64,000 nt of DNA, taken from contig CAJQTY010000001.1 in the NCBI GenBank assembly GCA_907163075.1, positions 2,976,001-3,040,000 of the forward strand. The letters are read 5' to 3'. Of the stretch, positions 9,908-17,717 are shown in pieces; position 1 is the first letter of the stretch, and each line of letters begins with the position of its first letter. The notes below the pieces were generated by a model, which saw only the letters and a program-made list of their open reading frames with translations, had not been told where the DNA came from and searched no databases. The DNA is from an uncultured Rhodocyclaceae bacterium. GTDB taxonomy: Bacteria > Pseudomonadota > Gammaproteobacteria > Burkholderiales > Rhodocyclaceae. A program made the position numbers and the translations under genes.

Positions 9908-10063
9908 TGCCGTTTCCTATTCGGGTTGATCCTGAAGAATGCAATTTAACCACGGCGCGCACGGAGGACAACGCGAAAATTATCGGCTTTCTCGCGATGT
10001 CCGCTGCGTTCGCCGTAGCCGCCCCTGTTGGCTGCCCTCTGGCGGTGCTACGATTCGCCCCCG

Positions 10064-11065
10064 ATGCGTATCGAACAACTCCGACAAAACCTGCGCGCCG
10101 TCGGCGCCAAGCCGTGCCACGAGCAGCGCGTGCTGCGCGCCTGGCTGCAGGCGCGCGCGCTCGACAGCGGGGCGCGCCGGCAGCGGCCCGATGATTTTCT
10201 GCCGCTCGGCGTGCGCACCGCCCTGCCGACGATTGCCACCGAACTTGACGGGCTGGCGCGCCTGCGCTCCGAGCACCCCGGGCGCGATGGTTCGGCGCGC
10301 CTGCTGGTCGAACTCGCCGACGGACAGACGGTCGAGAGCGTGCTGCTGCCGCGTGACGGCGTCTGCGTTTCAACCCAGGTCGGCTGCGCCGTCGGTTGCG
10401 TTTTCTGCATGACCGGCCGCGACGGCCTGCTGCGCCAGCTCGGCAGCGCCGAGATTGTCGCCCAGGTGGTGCTGGCGCGGCGCCAGCGACTGGTCAGGAA
10501 AGTGGTGTTCATGGGCATGGGCGAGCCGGCGCACAACATGGACAACGTGCTCGAAGCGATCGAGCTGCTGGGCACGGCGGGCGCCATCGGACACAAGAAT
10601 CTGGTCTTCTCGACAGTCGGCGACCGGCGCGTGTTCGAGCGGCTGCCGCTGGGCACGGTCAAGCCGGCGCTGGCACTCTCGCTGCACACGACGGACGGCG
10701 AACTGCGCGCCCGCCTGCTGCCGCGCGCACCGCGCATCGACCCGGCCGAACTCGTCGAACTCGGCGAACGTTACGCCCGCACCACCGGCTACCCGATCCA
10801 GTACCAATGGACGCTGCTGGAAGGCGTTAACGACGGCGACGTAGAAATGGAGCGTCTGATCGAACTCCTCGCCGGCAAATACGCGATGATGAATTTCATT
10901 CCCTACAACACGGTCAATGGGCTCCAGTTCAGGCGCCCGGCATGGCAACGCGCCGCCGCGCTGGCCGGCCGCTTGCAACGGCAGGGGATTGTCACCCGCT
11001 TGCGCGATTCGGCCGGGCAGGACATCGACGGCGGCTGCGGACAGTTGCGCGCTCGTTCACTCTGA
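10064..11065 (+). CDS. RlmN/Cfr-family radical SAM methyltransferase (probable paralogue)
   Basis: A 333-residue radical SAM protein related to RlmN, which methylates C2 of A2503 in 23S rRNA and A37 of some tRNAs, and to Cfr (C8 methylation). The cluster motif CAVGCVFC has the CX3CX2C spacing. Both extra catalytic cysteines appear conserved: one seven residues before the first cluster cysteine (CVSTQVGC) and one near the C-terminus (DGGCGQL). The GMGEP and STVG motifs of the family are present. It stands alone, whereas the housekeeping rlmN of betaproteobacteria normally lies near ndk, pilF or hisS, so it is probably a second copy with its own RNA target. The start ATG at 10064 was chosen by family alignment. 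Confidence 0.85.
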   Translation: MRIEQLRQNLRAVGAKPCHEQRVLRAWLQARALDSGARRQRPDDFLPLGVRTALPTIATELDGLARLRSEHPGRDGSARLLVELADGQTVESVLLPRDGVCVSTQVGCAVGCVFCMTGRDGLLRQLGSAEIVAQVVLARRQRLVRKVVFMGMGEPAHNMDNVLEAIELLGTAGAIGHKNLVFSTVGDRRVFERLPLGTVKPALALSLHTTDGELRARLLPRAPRIDPAELVELGERYARTTGYPIQYQWTLLEGVNDGDVEMERLIELLAGKYAMMNFIPYNTVNGLQFRRPAWQRAAALAGRLQRQGIVTRLRDSAGQDIDGGCGQLRARSL

Positions 11066-11086
11066 TCGTCCGGCGCCAGGGCCTGT

Positions 11087-11836
11087 TCAGGGAGCGCCGG
11101 CGAGTGCCGCGCAGAGGGCGGGAAAAAACGCCGAGGCCCCGGTCCGAATCGAATAATCGGCGAATTCGCTGAACGGCGTTTCGTTCGGGTTGACCTCGAC
11201 GATCAGGGCGCCGCCCTCCTTCGCCAGCACGGGCAGGCTCGCTGCCGGCTGGATGACGGCCGAGGTGCCGACCGAGAAGAAGACGTCGGCGGCGAACGAC
11301 GTTTCGGCGGACAGCGACAGCAGTTCGCCGTCGAGCGCTTCGCCGAACCAGACGACGTCGGGACGCACCCGCGCGCCGCAGGACGGGCACCGGTGCGGCG
11401 CCGGCTGCCCGAGCGGCCACGGGGCGACGAACCCGCAGTGCTGGTGGCAGCGAATGCGCAGGGCGCTGCCGTGAATCTCCAGGACATTTGCGCTGCCGGC
11501 GGCCTGGTGCAGCCCGTCGATGTTCTGGGTGATGACGCTTACCCGGGCGCGCGGCAGCAGGCTCTCGAGCCGGGCGATTCCCTCGTGCCCGGCATTGGGC
11601 CGGGTGTCGGCGAAGAGCGCGCGCATTCCTTCATGCCAGGCCCAGACCTTGTCCGGATCGTTCTTGAAGCCGTAGATGCTGGCCACCTCCATCGGGTCGA
11701 CATTGGCCCAGAGGCCGGTGGCGCCGTCGCGGAAGGTCGGGATGCCGCTGTCCGCCGAGAGGCCGGCACCGCTGAAGACAACGACATTGTCAGCTTTGGC
11801 CAAGGATCTCCGGAGATTTTCGATGCTCTTGTTCAT
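11087..11836 (-). CDS. Sir2-family NAD-dependent protein deacylase
   Basis: A 249-residue sirtuin that removes acyl groups from protein lysines using NAD. Motifs in order are GAGLSADSGIPTFRD (NAD binding), TQNIDGLHQAAG, EIHGSALRIRC with the catalytic histidine, two zinc-binding cysteine pairs (C..HC near 130 and CPSCGA near 152), RPDVVWFGEAL and VGTSAVIQPAA. The CobB-type Tyr and Arg that confer desuccinylase activity are not at the usual spot (GATGLWAN in that region), which suggests plain deacetylation. Single gene, convergent with the RlmN-like gene. Confidence 0.93.
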   Translation of the reverse strand: MNKSIENLRRSLAKADNVVVFSGAGLSADSGIPTFRDGATGLWANVDPMEVASIYGFKNDPDKVWAWHEGMRALFADTRPNAGHEGIARLESLLPRARVSVITQNIDGLHQAAGSANVLEIHGSALRIRCHQHCGFVAPWPLGQPAPHRCPSCGARVRPDVVWFGEALDGELLSLSAETSFAADVFFSVGTSAVIQPAASLPVLAKEGGALIVEVNPNETPFSEFADYSIRTGASAFFPALCAALAGAP

Positions 11837-11931
11837 TGAACTGGCTCCCGTGGAGACTGGTTTCTCTCCACTTATCGGATTACACTGAGGCTTCGCCTGC
11901 GTTCGCTGGCAATCTCACGAGGAGCATGATC

Positions 11932-12057
11932 ATGGGCAAGGCAAAGGAAAGCAGCAAGGAAGCGAAGAAGGCACCGGCAAAAACCCCGAAGGAAAAGAAG
12001 GCGGCAAAACAGGCCAAGAAACACGGCTCGGATACTACGCCAATCGTTGCCCGTTGA
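11932..12057 (+). CDS. Small lysine-rich protein
   Basis: A 41-residue protein, about 35 percent Lys, beginning MGKAKESSKEAKK and ending TTPIVAR. The start at 11932 has AGGAG seven bases upstream; another ATG two codons earlier is too close to that site. Similar short Lys/Ala-rich proteins occur in betaproteobacteria as conserved hypotheticals, but I cannot name the family. The charge suggests binding to nucleic acid or ribosomes, or disorder. It stands alone, divergent from the sirtuin gene. Confidence 0.65.
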   Translation: MGKAKESSKEAKKAPAKTPKEKKAAKQAKKHGSDTTPIVAR

Positions 12058-12085
12058 GTCGGTTCCGCGTCGCCTGGCGCGGCGT

Positions 12086-12571
12086 TTACTTCACGTCGAA
12101 GTCGAAACGGGCAGCGACCTGATCTTCGATGACGACCTGGAGTTGCCTGTGCCCGGCGGGTTCGCTCGGGCCGATCGCCCATTCGCCGTGGATTTTCCCG
12201 TCAACCGGCACCAGTTGCCGCTGGCTGACCTGATTACGCCGCTGCTGCGGGACAATCAGGCTGGCGCCCGAGGGATCGGACGCCGGCCTGGCACTGGGCG
12301 ATAGCGGCAGCAGGTATTCTTCGCGCACACTCAAACTGCGTTGCCGGCTGCGCACTTCGATAATCCAGCCGTAGCGTTGCCCCTGCCGGTGCGGAACCAC
12401 GTCGGCGGGCGTAAAAACCAGTTCGTCCGGATTGCCGGCGTTGAACAGGCCGAACTCGGCACTGACGATTTCGAGCGGGGCTGTTGACGGCTCTGCGGCC
12501 GCAGCCGGCGGCGCGGCAAAGGAAATGCCCGCGAGCAGGGCGGAAATCAGGATCAGCATCTTGCACATCAT
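12086..12571 (-). CDS. Secreted hypothetical protein
   Basis: A 161-residue protein with a clear signal peptide (LILISALLAGISFAAPPAAAA), so it is probably periplasmic. The mature part is rich in beta-type residues; ITFAPADV-like segments and a FDFDVK end suggest a small beta-sandwich. Nothing is recognised by family. Two consecutive Met codons at 12571 and 12568 leave the exact start open. It lies between the small Lys-rich gene (convergent) and the diguanylate cyclase gene (120 bases away, same strand), and may be its downstream partner. Confidence 0.7.
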   Translation of the reverse strand: MMCKMLILISALLAGISFAAPPAAAAEPSTAPLEIVSAEFGLFNAGNPDELVFTPADVVPHRQGQRYGWIIEVRSRQRSLSVREEYLLPLSPSARPASDPSGASLIVPQQRRNQVSQRQLVPVDGKIHGEWAIGPSEPAGHRQLQVVIEDQVAARFDFDVK

Positions 12572-12691
12572 GTGCGACTCCAGAAGTAGCGAAGGGCGTG
12601 TCGCCCAACTTTACCGGAGAACGGGCTCCGGCAGAACCGCGATGGCGGTTCCGGTGGCAGCGGCCGCCGGCGCGCGTTCTTGCCGTGGCGG

Positions 12692-14728
12692 TCAGGGAAC
12701 TGGCTTGTGGTAAAAGCGGATCTGGTTGCGCCCGGCCTCCTTGGCTTGATACATGGCTGTATCGGCCCACTTGAGAACGTCGTCCTGGCTGGCGTCGCGG
12801 TGGGTAAACATGGCCACGCCGATGCTAACCGTGCATTGATGTTCGATTCGGACCGGGGCATTCCCGTCGCGTGCGATCGTCAGCCGATAGGGCTCCGATA
12901 CGCAGAGACGGATTTTTTCCGCAACGACTCCGGCGTGTGCCGCCGATTCGTTCTCATCCGCGCTCAGATCGGTCAGCATCACGACGAACTCATCGCCGCC
13001 GAAGCGGACCACCGAGTCCATCTCGCGCACGCAGGTGATCAGGCGCTTCGCCGCCTCGATCAGCAGCAGGTCGCCGGCATCGTGCCCGTGCGTGTCGTTG
13101 AGCGCCTTGAAGTTATCCAGATCGAGGAACATCAGGGCGCCGTGGCAGGCGTTCCGCTTGCTCGCCGCCATCGCCTGTTTCAGGCGGTCGCTGAGCAGGC
13201 GACGGTTCGGCAGGCCGGTCAGTTGATCGTAAAAGGCGAGTTGCCTGATTTCCGCCTCGGCCCGCTTGCGTTCCGTGATGTCGAGAATGACGCCGATCTG
13301 TCCTGCTACCCGGGTTGTCGAATCGCTGAAGGTCGCCTTGTTGAACATCACCTCGTGCCGCGTGCCGTCGGCATAGACGATTGGAGCCTCGTAGGTCTGC
13401 ACACCCGGATTGTTTATCAGATCGCGGTCGGCGTTATCGTACTTTTCGGCCAGGTCCGCCGGCCAGAGGTCGTACACGGTCTTGCCGATGAACTGTTCCC
13501 GCGACATGCCGACGTAGCGTTCGAATGCCTTGTTGCTTCCAATGTAGACGCCCGTTTTGTCCTTGTAGAAGATGGGCGAGGGCACCGCATCCATCAAGAC
13601 CTGCTGGAAGCGCAGGGTGTTTTGCAGGGCCGTTTCGCGTTGTCCCAGGCTTTCCAGCAGCCGGTTGAAGCCGCCGATGAGTTTGCCGATTTCATCGTCG
13701 CTGGCGACCGGCAGGGGCTGTGCGGGCTGGTTGGTACCCGACAGAGTGGCCAGCGTCTTGATGGTGGACAGCATTGGCGAAAGCTCGCGGCGCAAGACCC
13801 ACCTGGTCAGGACGCCGGCCAACAGCGTCGGGAACACGGTGGCCAGCAGCAGGTGCCGCTTCATGTCGTGGATCAGGGCAAAGGCTTCGTCGGTGGGGAG
13901 TGCGGCGACAATGAACCAGTCCACCACGGGAATGCGTTTGGCCGACGCCAGCACTTGCGCGCCAGACGCGTCTACGGTTATCCCGCTTTCATCGCTGCCA
14001 TGAACGAAACTGTCGAACAAGGGGTTGTCGCCGGGCGCCGGCAGAGGCTGCATGACGCGGTTCCTCCCGGTCACGGTGATGATCATCCGGCTCTTCGGGT
14101 CGACCAGAAGGTAGTAACCCGTGTTGTCATAGCGGCTGTCGGTGATCTGGTCCAGGAAATTGGCTTTGCTCAGGTCGGTCAAGCCCGCCAGGGCACCGAT
14201 GATCGAACCCTGGGCATCGCGAATGGGGACCGCCATGCGGAAAGTCGGCGCCTGCAGTCTCTTGTCCATGACCGGCGCCCCGATCGTGGACTTGCCCTCC
14301 CTCAGCGCGGCGGCAACGCTGTCCTCGTCCATGAGATTGACCGCCGCCTGATTCACCGGTTGCGGGAGCTCGATAATCGCGCTGCCATCGAGTTTCAGGA
14401 TGGTGATGCCGGCGTTGAAGCGGACGAGAAGAGACGGGCGCTGTTCAAGGAATTCGGTCAGCGCCTTGCGGTCGAGCAGCAACTCCGGGCCAAGCATTTC
14501 GGCTGCTTTCCCGAGTGCTCCCAGCCGGTCGGTCAGTTCTCGATTGACCTCGGCCGCCCGGAATGAAACCGTCGAGAACTGCTGTTCCCCGAGCACGCCC
14601 TGCATGTCCTCACGTAGCTTCCGGCTGACGTAGAAGCCCAGGGTCCCGGTGCAGACCAGAAAAATGATCAGCGTGAAAAGCGTGACTCGGGTTCTGAGCG
14701 AGTGCAGACTGAAGAGATTCGAGCCCAT
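12692..14728 (-). CDS. Membrane diguanylate cyclase (dCache-HAMP-PAS-GGDEF)
   Basis: A 678-residue sensor that makes cyclic di-GMP. The layout is a membrane helix (about 14-34), a periplasmic dCache-type sensor region to about 290, a second helix near 292-312, HAMP-like linker, PAS domain (about 370-500) ending in GVILDITERKRAE, then a GGDEF domain. The catalytic motif is intact (RFGGDEFVV), and the inhibitory I-site REMD lies five residues before it, so feedback control by the product is likely. There is no EAL domain. It stands alone on the minus strand, and its ligand cannot be read from sequence. Confidence 0.93.
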   Translation of the reverse strand: MGSNLFSLHSLRTRVTLFTLIIFLVCTGTLGFYVSRKLREDMQGVLGEQQFSTVSFRAAEVNRELTDRLGALGKAAEMLGPELLLDRKALTEFLEQRPSLLVRFNAGITILKLDGSAIIELPQPVNQAAVNLMDEDSVAAALREGKSTIGAPVMDKRLQAPTFRMAVPIRDAQGSIIGALAGLTDLSKANFLDQITDSRYDNTGYYLLVDPKSRMIITVTGRNRVMQPLPAPGDNPLFDSFVHGSDESGITVDASGAQVLASAKRIPVVDWFIVAALPTDEAFALIHDMKRHLLLATVFPTLLAGVLTRWVLRRELSPMLSTIKTLATLSGTNQPAQPLPVASDDEIGKLIGGFNRLLESLGQRETALQNTLRFQQVLMDAVPSPIFYKDKTGVYIGSNKAFERYVGMSREQFIGKTVYDLWPADLAEKYDNADRDLINNPGVQTYEAPIVYADGTRHEVMFNKATFSDSTTRVAGQIGVILDITERKRAEAEIRQLAFYDQLTGLPNRRLLSDRLKQAMAASKRNACHGALMFLDLDNFKALNDTHGHDAGDLLLIEAAKRLITCVREMDSVVRFGGDEFVVMLTDLSADENESAAHAGVVAEKIRLCVSEPYRLTIARDGNAPVRIEHQCTVSIGVAMFTHRDASQDDVLKWADTAMYQAKEAGRNQIRFYHKPVP

Positions 14729-14924
14729 TGTGTTCTATGCCGTTGAAAAGCCCGCTCCGTCGATACCGGCAAATGTTCGCTGACTGCACATCGAGCCGGC
14801 GAATATCCGGTGTTGACGCGATTCGGTATGGATTGCCAGGAACTCTATCATTTTAGCAAGGGCAGCAATACAGGAAGCCACGCTTGAAGAACAGGCATGG
14901 CGAGCCGGCAGCACGCGGCGTTGT

Positions 14925-15257
14925 TCAGTGCGGCAGGCCGTGCTCGGGCCGCCCGCGCAAGTCCAGCTTGATCACCAGGACGCGGCTGCCGAGCAGGACG
15001 ATGCTGCCGGCGCTGCGGTCGTTGCCGGTGTCGCTGTATTCAAAGTCATAGACGCGGCGCAGGCGCAGGCGCCCGTCGCCGTCGCGTCCGAGGCCGATGC
15101 GCTTGATCGCCACGGTGTCGTCGAGCAGCAGCAGATTCTCTGAGTTGCAGGCGGCTTTGGTTGCCGATACCGCTATTTCGCGCACATCGAGGCTGTCGTA
15201 CCAGAGCCAGCCGACGGCGGCCAGCAGCAGAAGCCCGAGCAGATCGAGTAAATCCAT
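14925..15257 (-). CDS. DUF3301 family protein
   Basis: A 110-residue protein with one N-terminal membrane helix (DLLGLLLLAAVGWLWYDSL) followed by a small basic domain. The helix-WYDSL-REIA start, the conserved cysteine in AACNSENLLLLDDTVA and the RRVYDFEYSDTG segment are typical of DUF3301. These are short inner-membrane-anchored proteins of unknown function in beta- and gammaproteobacteria. It lies just upstream of a thioredoxin-like gene on the other side of its own stop, with no clear operon partner. Confidence 0.85.
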   Translation of the reverse strand: MDLLDLLGLLLLAAVGWLWYDSLDVREIAVSATKAACNSENLLLLDDTVAIKRIGLGRDGDGRLRLRRVYDFEYSDTGNDRSAGSIVLLGSRVLVIKLDLRGRPEHGLPH

Positions 15258-15303
15258 ATGTTCCGCCTGAAGAGCGTGGCGCCGCCCGGGAGCGGCCTGG
15301 CCG

Positions 15304-15633
15304 TCAGGCCGGGTCGATCAGGGCCAGCGCCTGCTTGATCGCTTCCGCATCGGCGGGGCGGACCAGGCGCTCGACTTCACTGCCCTGGCGCATGAAAATC
15401 AGCGTCGGCCAGAGCTTCACGCGAAAAGAGCGCCCCAGGCGGCGTCCCGGGCCGTCTTCGATCTTCACGTGGCCGACCTCGGGATGCGTGGCCAGGGCCG
15501 CGACGATCAAGGGCTGCGCGGCCATGCAGTGAGTGCACCAGGAGGCGCCGAATTCGATCACGACGGGTGTTTCAAGGGCGTCGATTTCTTCGCGTGAGGG
15601 TTCGTTTTCGGCAAAGCGGGGGTTAGCTTCCAT
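15304..15633 (-). CDS. Thioredoxin-like protein with a WCTHC active site
   Basis: A 109-residue thioredoxin-fold protein without a signal peptide, so cytoplasmic. The active site WCTHC differs from the usual WCGPC of thioredoxin and is closer to the redox motif of thioredoxin-like helper proteins; the cis-proline is in LWPTLIF. The start ATG at 15633 gives a normal thioredoxin length, the open frame upstream running into the HDOD gene. It follows the HDOD gene by 20 bases and is probably co-transcribed. The Cys-Thr-His-Cys motif suggests a redox potential different from thioredoxin, but the client is unknown. Confidence 0.85.
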   Translation of the reverse strand: MEANPRFAENEPSREEIDALETPVVIEFGASWCTHCMAAQPLIVAALATHPEVGHVKIEDGPGRRLGRSFRVKLWPTLIFMRQGSEVERLVRPADAEAIKQALALIDPA

Positions 15634-15653
15634 GGTTTCTCCAGTACGCTCGG

Positions 15654-16529
15654 TCAGGCGAACACCGCCATCATTTCCTGTGTATCGGCCTTGATCTCGG
15701 CTTGCAGTTCGCTGAATTGATGGCGCACGATCTCGAGTTCGGCGGCTTTCGGGTCGATACCCTGATGCAGCAGTTCGAAACTCGTGCCAGCCAGGATATT
15801 GGCGACATGGACGATGTCGGACAGGGTGCGCACGGCGGCTGGCGCCTTGCGCAGCTGGTCGTGGTCGATCGTGGCGTTGACGATCTCGTCGGGCAGGCCG
15901 AGGACGCCGAGCAGCGAGACGCCAATGCTCTCGTGCCAATTCAGGATGAGGTATTTCACGCTATCCGGACGGCAACGCAATTCCGGATACTGGGCGGCGC
16001 GGTAGAGCATGTAGAAGGCGCCGAGATCGTGCACCAGGCCGGCCAGCAAGGCTTCGTCCGGATTGATCTGGGTCTGGGTGCGCGCCAGGATGCGCGCCGC
16101 CGCCGCAGTCTGGACGGTGTGATCCCAGAGGATGTGCGTCAGCTCGCCGAACTCCGCCATCTCCTTCGAACGCCTGAGTTGCCCCATGGCGATGGCCAGC
16201 GCGGTGGTGCGCACCAGGTCGATCCCGAGGCGGCTGATCGCTGCCAGGAGGTCGCGCGCTGGCGGGCTGTTGCGATTGTAACGGACGGAATTGGCCAGGT
16301 TCATCAGCTTGGCGGCGATCAGCGGCTCCATGCCGACGATCTGGGCGACGCGCGCGGTAGGCAGGTCGGGTTGCTGCAACTTCTTGTGCAGGTGCAGGGC
16401 GGCGTCGAAATCGGTCGGGAAAAGGACTTCGCCGGCCAATTCCCGGGCAATGTCCTCGAGCATCTGGAAGCGCTGGGCGTTGAGCGCATGGCCGACCTTG
16501 TCAGCACCTGCGTCTTGACGGGTATTCAT
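15654..16529 (-). CDS. HDOD domain signalling protein
   Basis: A 291-residue cytoplasmic protein of the HDOD family, a non-catalytic relative of HD phosphohydrolases found in bacterial signalling. The region ARVAQIVGMEPLIAAKLMNLANS is typical of the HDOD start, and GLVHDLGAFYML holds the HD-like motif. The start is uncertain: the ATG at 16529 gives a normal N-terminus, and another ATG at 16601 is also open. No ribosome site clearly decides. Upstream of the thioredoxin-like gene in the same direction. Confidence 0.85.
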   Translation of the reverse strand: MNTRQDAGADKVGHALNAQRFQMLEDIARELAGEVLFPTDFDAALHLHKKLQQPDLPTARVAQIVGMEPLIAAKLMNLANSVRYNRNSPPARDLLAAISRLGIDLVRTTALAIAMGQLRRSKEMAEFGELTHILWDHTVQTAAAARILARTQTQINPDEALLAGLVHDLGAFYMLYRAAQYPELRCRPDSVKYLILNWHESIGVSLLGVLGLPDEIVNATIDHDQLRKAPAAVRTLSDIVHVANILAGTSFELLHQGIDPKAAELEIVRHQFSELQAEIKADTQEMMAVFA

Positions 16530-16597
16530 GAATGGCTGGCTTGTGTGATTTATGAAGCGTTGAGTCCTTGATTCGTTGAGTACGAACGGGAAAACCC

Positions 16598-17704
16598 TCA
16601 TCCTATGCTTATTTTATCGCCATACCCGGTCATTTCCAGATAACCGCGGCCGATTTCCTGGCCGTTTTCCTCCGCGCGCACGGCGCCTTCCCAATACACG
16701 GCGCCGGTCGAGCGGCGGCTGTCCAGTTCCTGGTCGTCGAACAGCGCGCGCAGATGGATGTCACGGGCGCCGATGCGCACGCGCCATTCAACCGGGTAGG
16801 TGATGCCGGTGCGGCTTGAACGCCAGCGGCGCAGCGCTGCAAAGGCGATGTCAGCGGGCGCCAGCGCCTGGGCGCCGCCTGCCGCCGGTCGGAGAGTGGC
16901 GGCGGACCACAGCGCTTCGCCATCCTGGCGACGCAGGCGGAAGGCCATCAGCGCGCCGCCGTCGTCCAGGTTGAGGCCGATCCAGTCCCAGCCCTGCGCG
17001 CCTGCCGGAAGCAATTCGCTTGACCATTCGTGATCGAGCCAGGCCGTGCCGGTGACGGTTTGCAGGCGGCCGTCGAGCGTCACCGTACCGCTCACCGCGA
17101 GCTGCGGACGGCTGTAGTAGTAGCTGGCGTGGCGCGCGTCGGCCGCCTTGGTGCTGAATCCGGCGACGCCGTTGAGCAGGGGCGGGCCTTCGGCGACGAG
17201 GCTCAGTGCGTAGGCAAAATCATGGCCGCGAACCTCGGCCAGGTAGCGCTCGTCGTCCTGCTCGAAACGCCAGCCGTCAATCCATACCGCGGTGTGGCCG
17301 GTGGCAAAGCCGGCACGGCCGAACCCGCTGCGCGTCATGCGCTGGTCGTGGCGCAGGCGGCCGAGGCGCGGGTCGGCGATGGCGGCGTGGGCGAGGATCA
17401 GCTGACGCGGCGCAAAGGCGCTCGGATTGTCTTCGCCGACGCCGCTGCGGACACGAAAGAATGTGCTCTGGAAGCCGAGCGGGCTGCCGTCCGGCAGGCG
17501 CAGCCAGCCGGTGGCGTACCACCACTCGGTGCGGAAATCCGGGTGCGCGCCGTGATCGAAGGGGAAGACCAGCGTGTGGCCGGGGCGCACGGCGGCAAAC
17601 TCGACCGCTTTTGCCGTCTCTGCTGCGGGCGCGGCACGGCAGGCGTCGACGCGCAGCGCCGACAGGCCGGCCAGGGTCAGGAGAAACGCGCGCCGGTCGA
17701 TCAT
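16598..17704 (-). CDS. AttH-like lipocalin/hydrolase of an AttEFGH-type system
   Basis: A 368-residue exported protein with a twin-arginine-like N-terminus (MIDRRAFLLTLAGLSAL). It belongs to the AttH/carotenoid 1,2-hydratase-like lipocalin family, with motifs DFRTEWWYATGWL, GFQSTFFRVR, LAHAAIAD and GTAWLDHEWSS. AttH proteins travel with an ABC transporter of the FtsX type; here the permease and ATPase genes lie just upstream in the same operon (13-base gap). The substrate is unknown. Start ATG at 17704 is where the signal peptide begins. A role in lipid or pigment handling in the envelope is plausible but not shown. Confidence 0.88.
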   Translation of the reverse strand: MIDRRAFLLTLAGLSALRVDACRAAPAAETAKAVEFAAVRPGHTLVFPFDHGAHPDFRTEWWYATGWLRLPDGSPLGFQSTFFRVRSGVGEDNPSAFAPRQLILAHAAIADPRLGRLRHDQRMTRSGFGRAGFATGHTAVWIDGWRFEQDDERYLAEVRGHDFAYALSLVAEGPPLLNGVAGFSTKAADARHASYYYSRPQLAVSGTVTLDGRLQTVTGTAWLDHEWSSELLPAGAQGWDWIGLNLDDGGALMAFRLRRQDGEALWSAATLRPAAGGAQALAPADIAFAALRRWRSSRTGITYPVEWRVRIGARDIHLRALFDDQELDSRRSTGAVYWEGAVRAEENGQEIGRGYLEMTGYGDKISIG

Positions 17705-17717
17705 TCCGTTGCCTCGC

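Noticed and set aside
10064-11065. Antibiotic resistance gene cfr
   Set aside because: It shares the radical SAM and cysteine features with RlmN as well as Cfr, and nothing points to C8 methylation; it looks like a chromosomal RlmN-type paralogue.
12680-14566. Long open frame opposite the diguanylate cyclase gene
   Set aside because: Composition is typical of an antisense shadow in GC-rich DNA; the GGDEF and PAS motifs prove the other strand.
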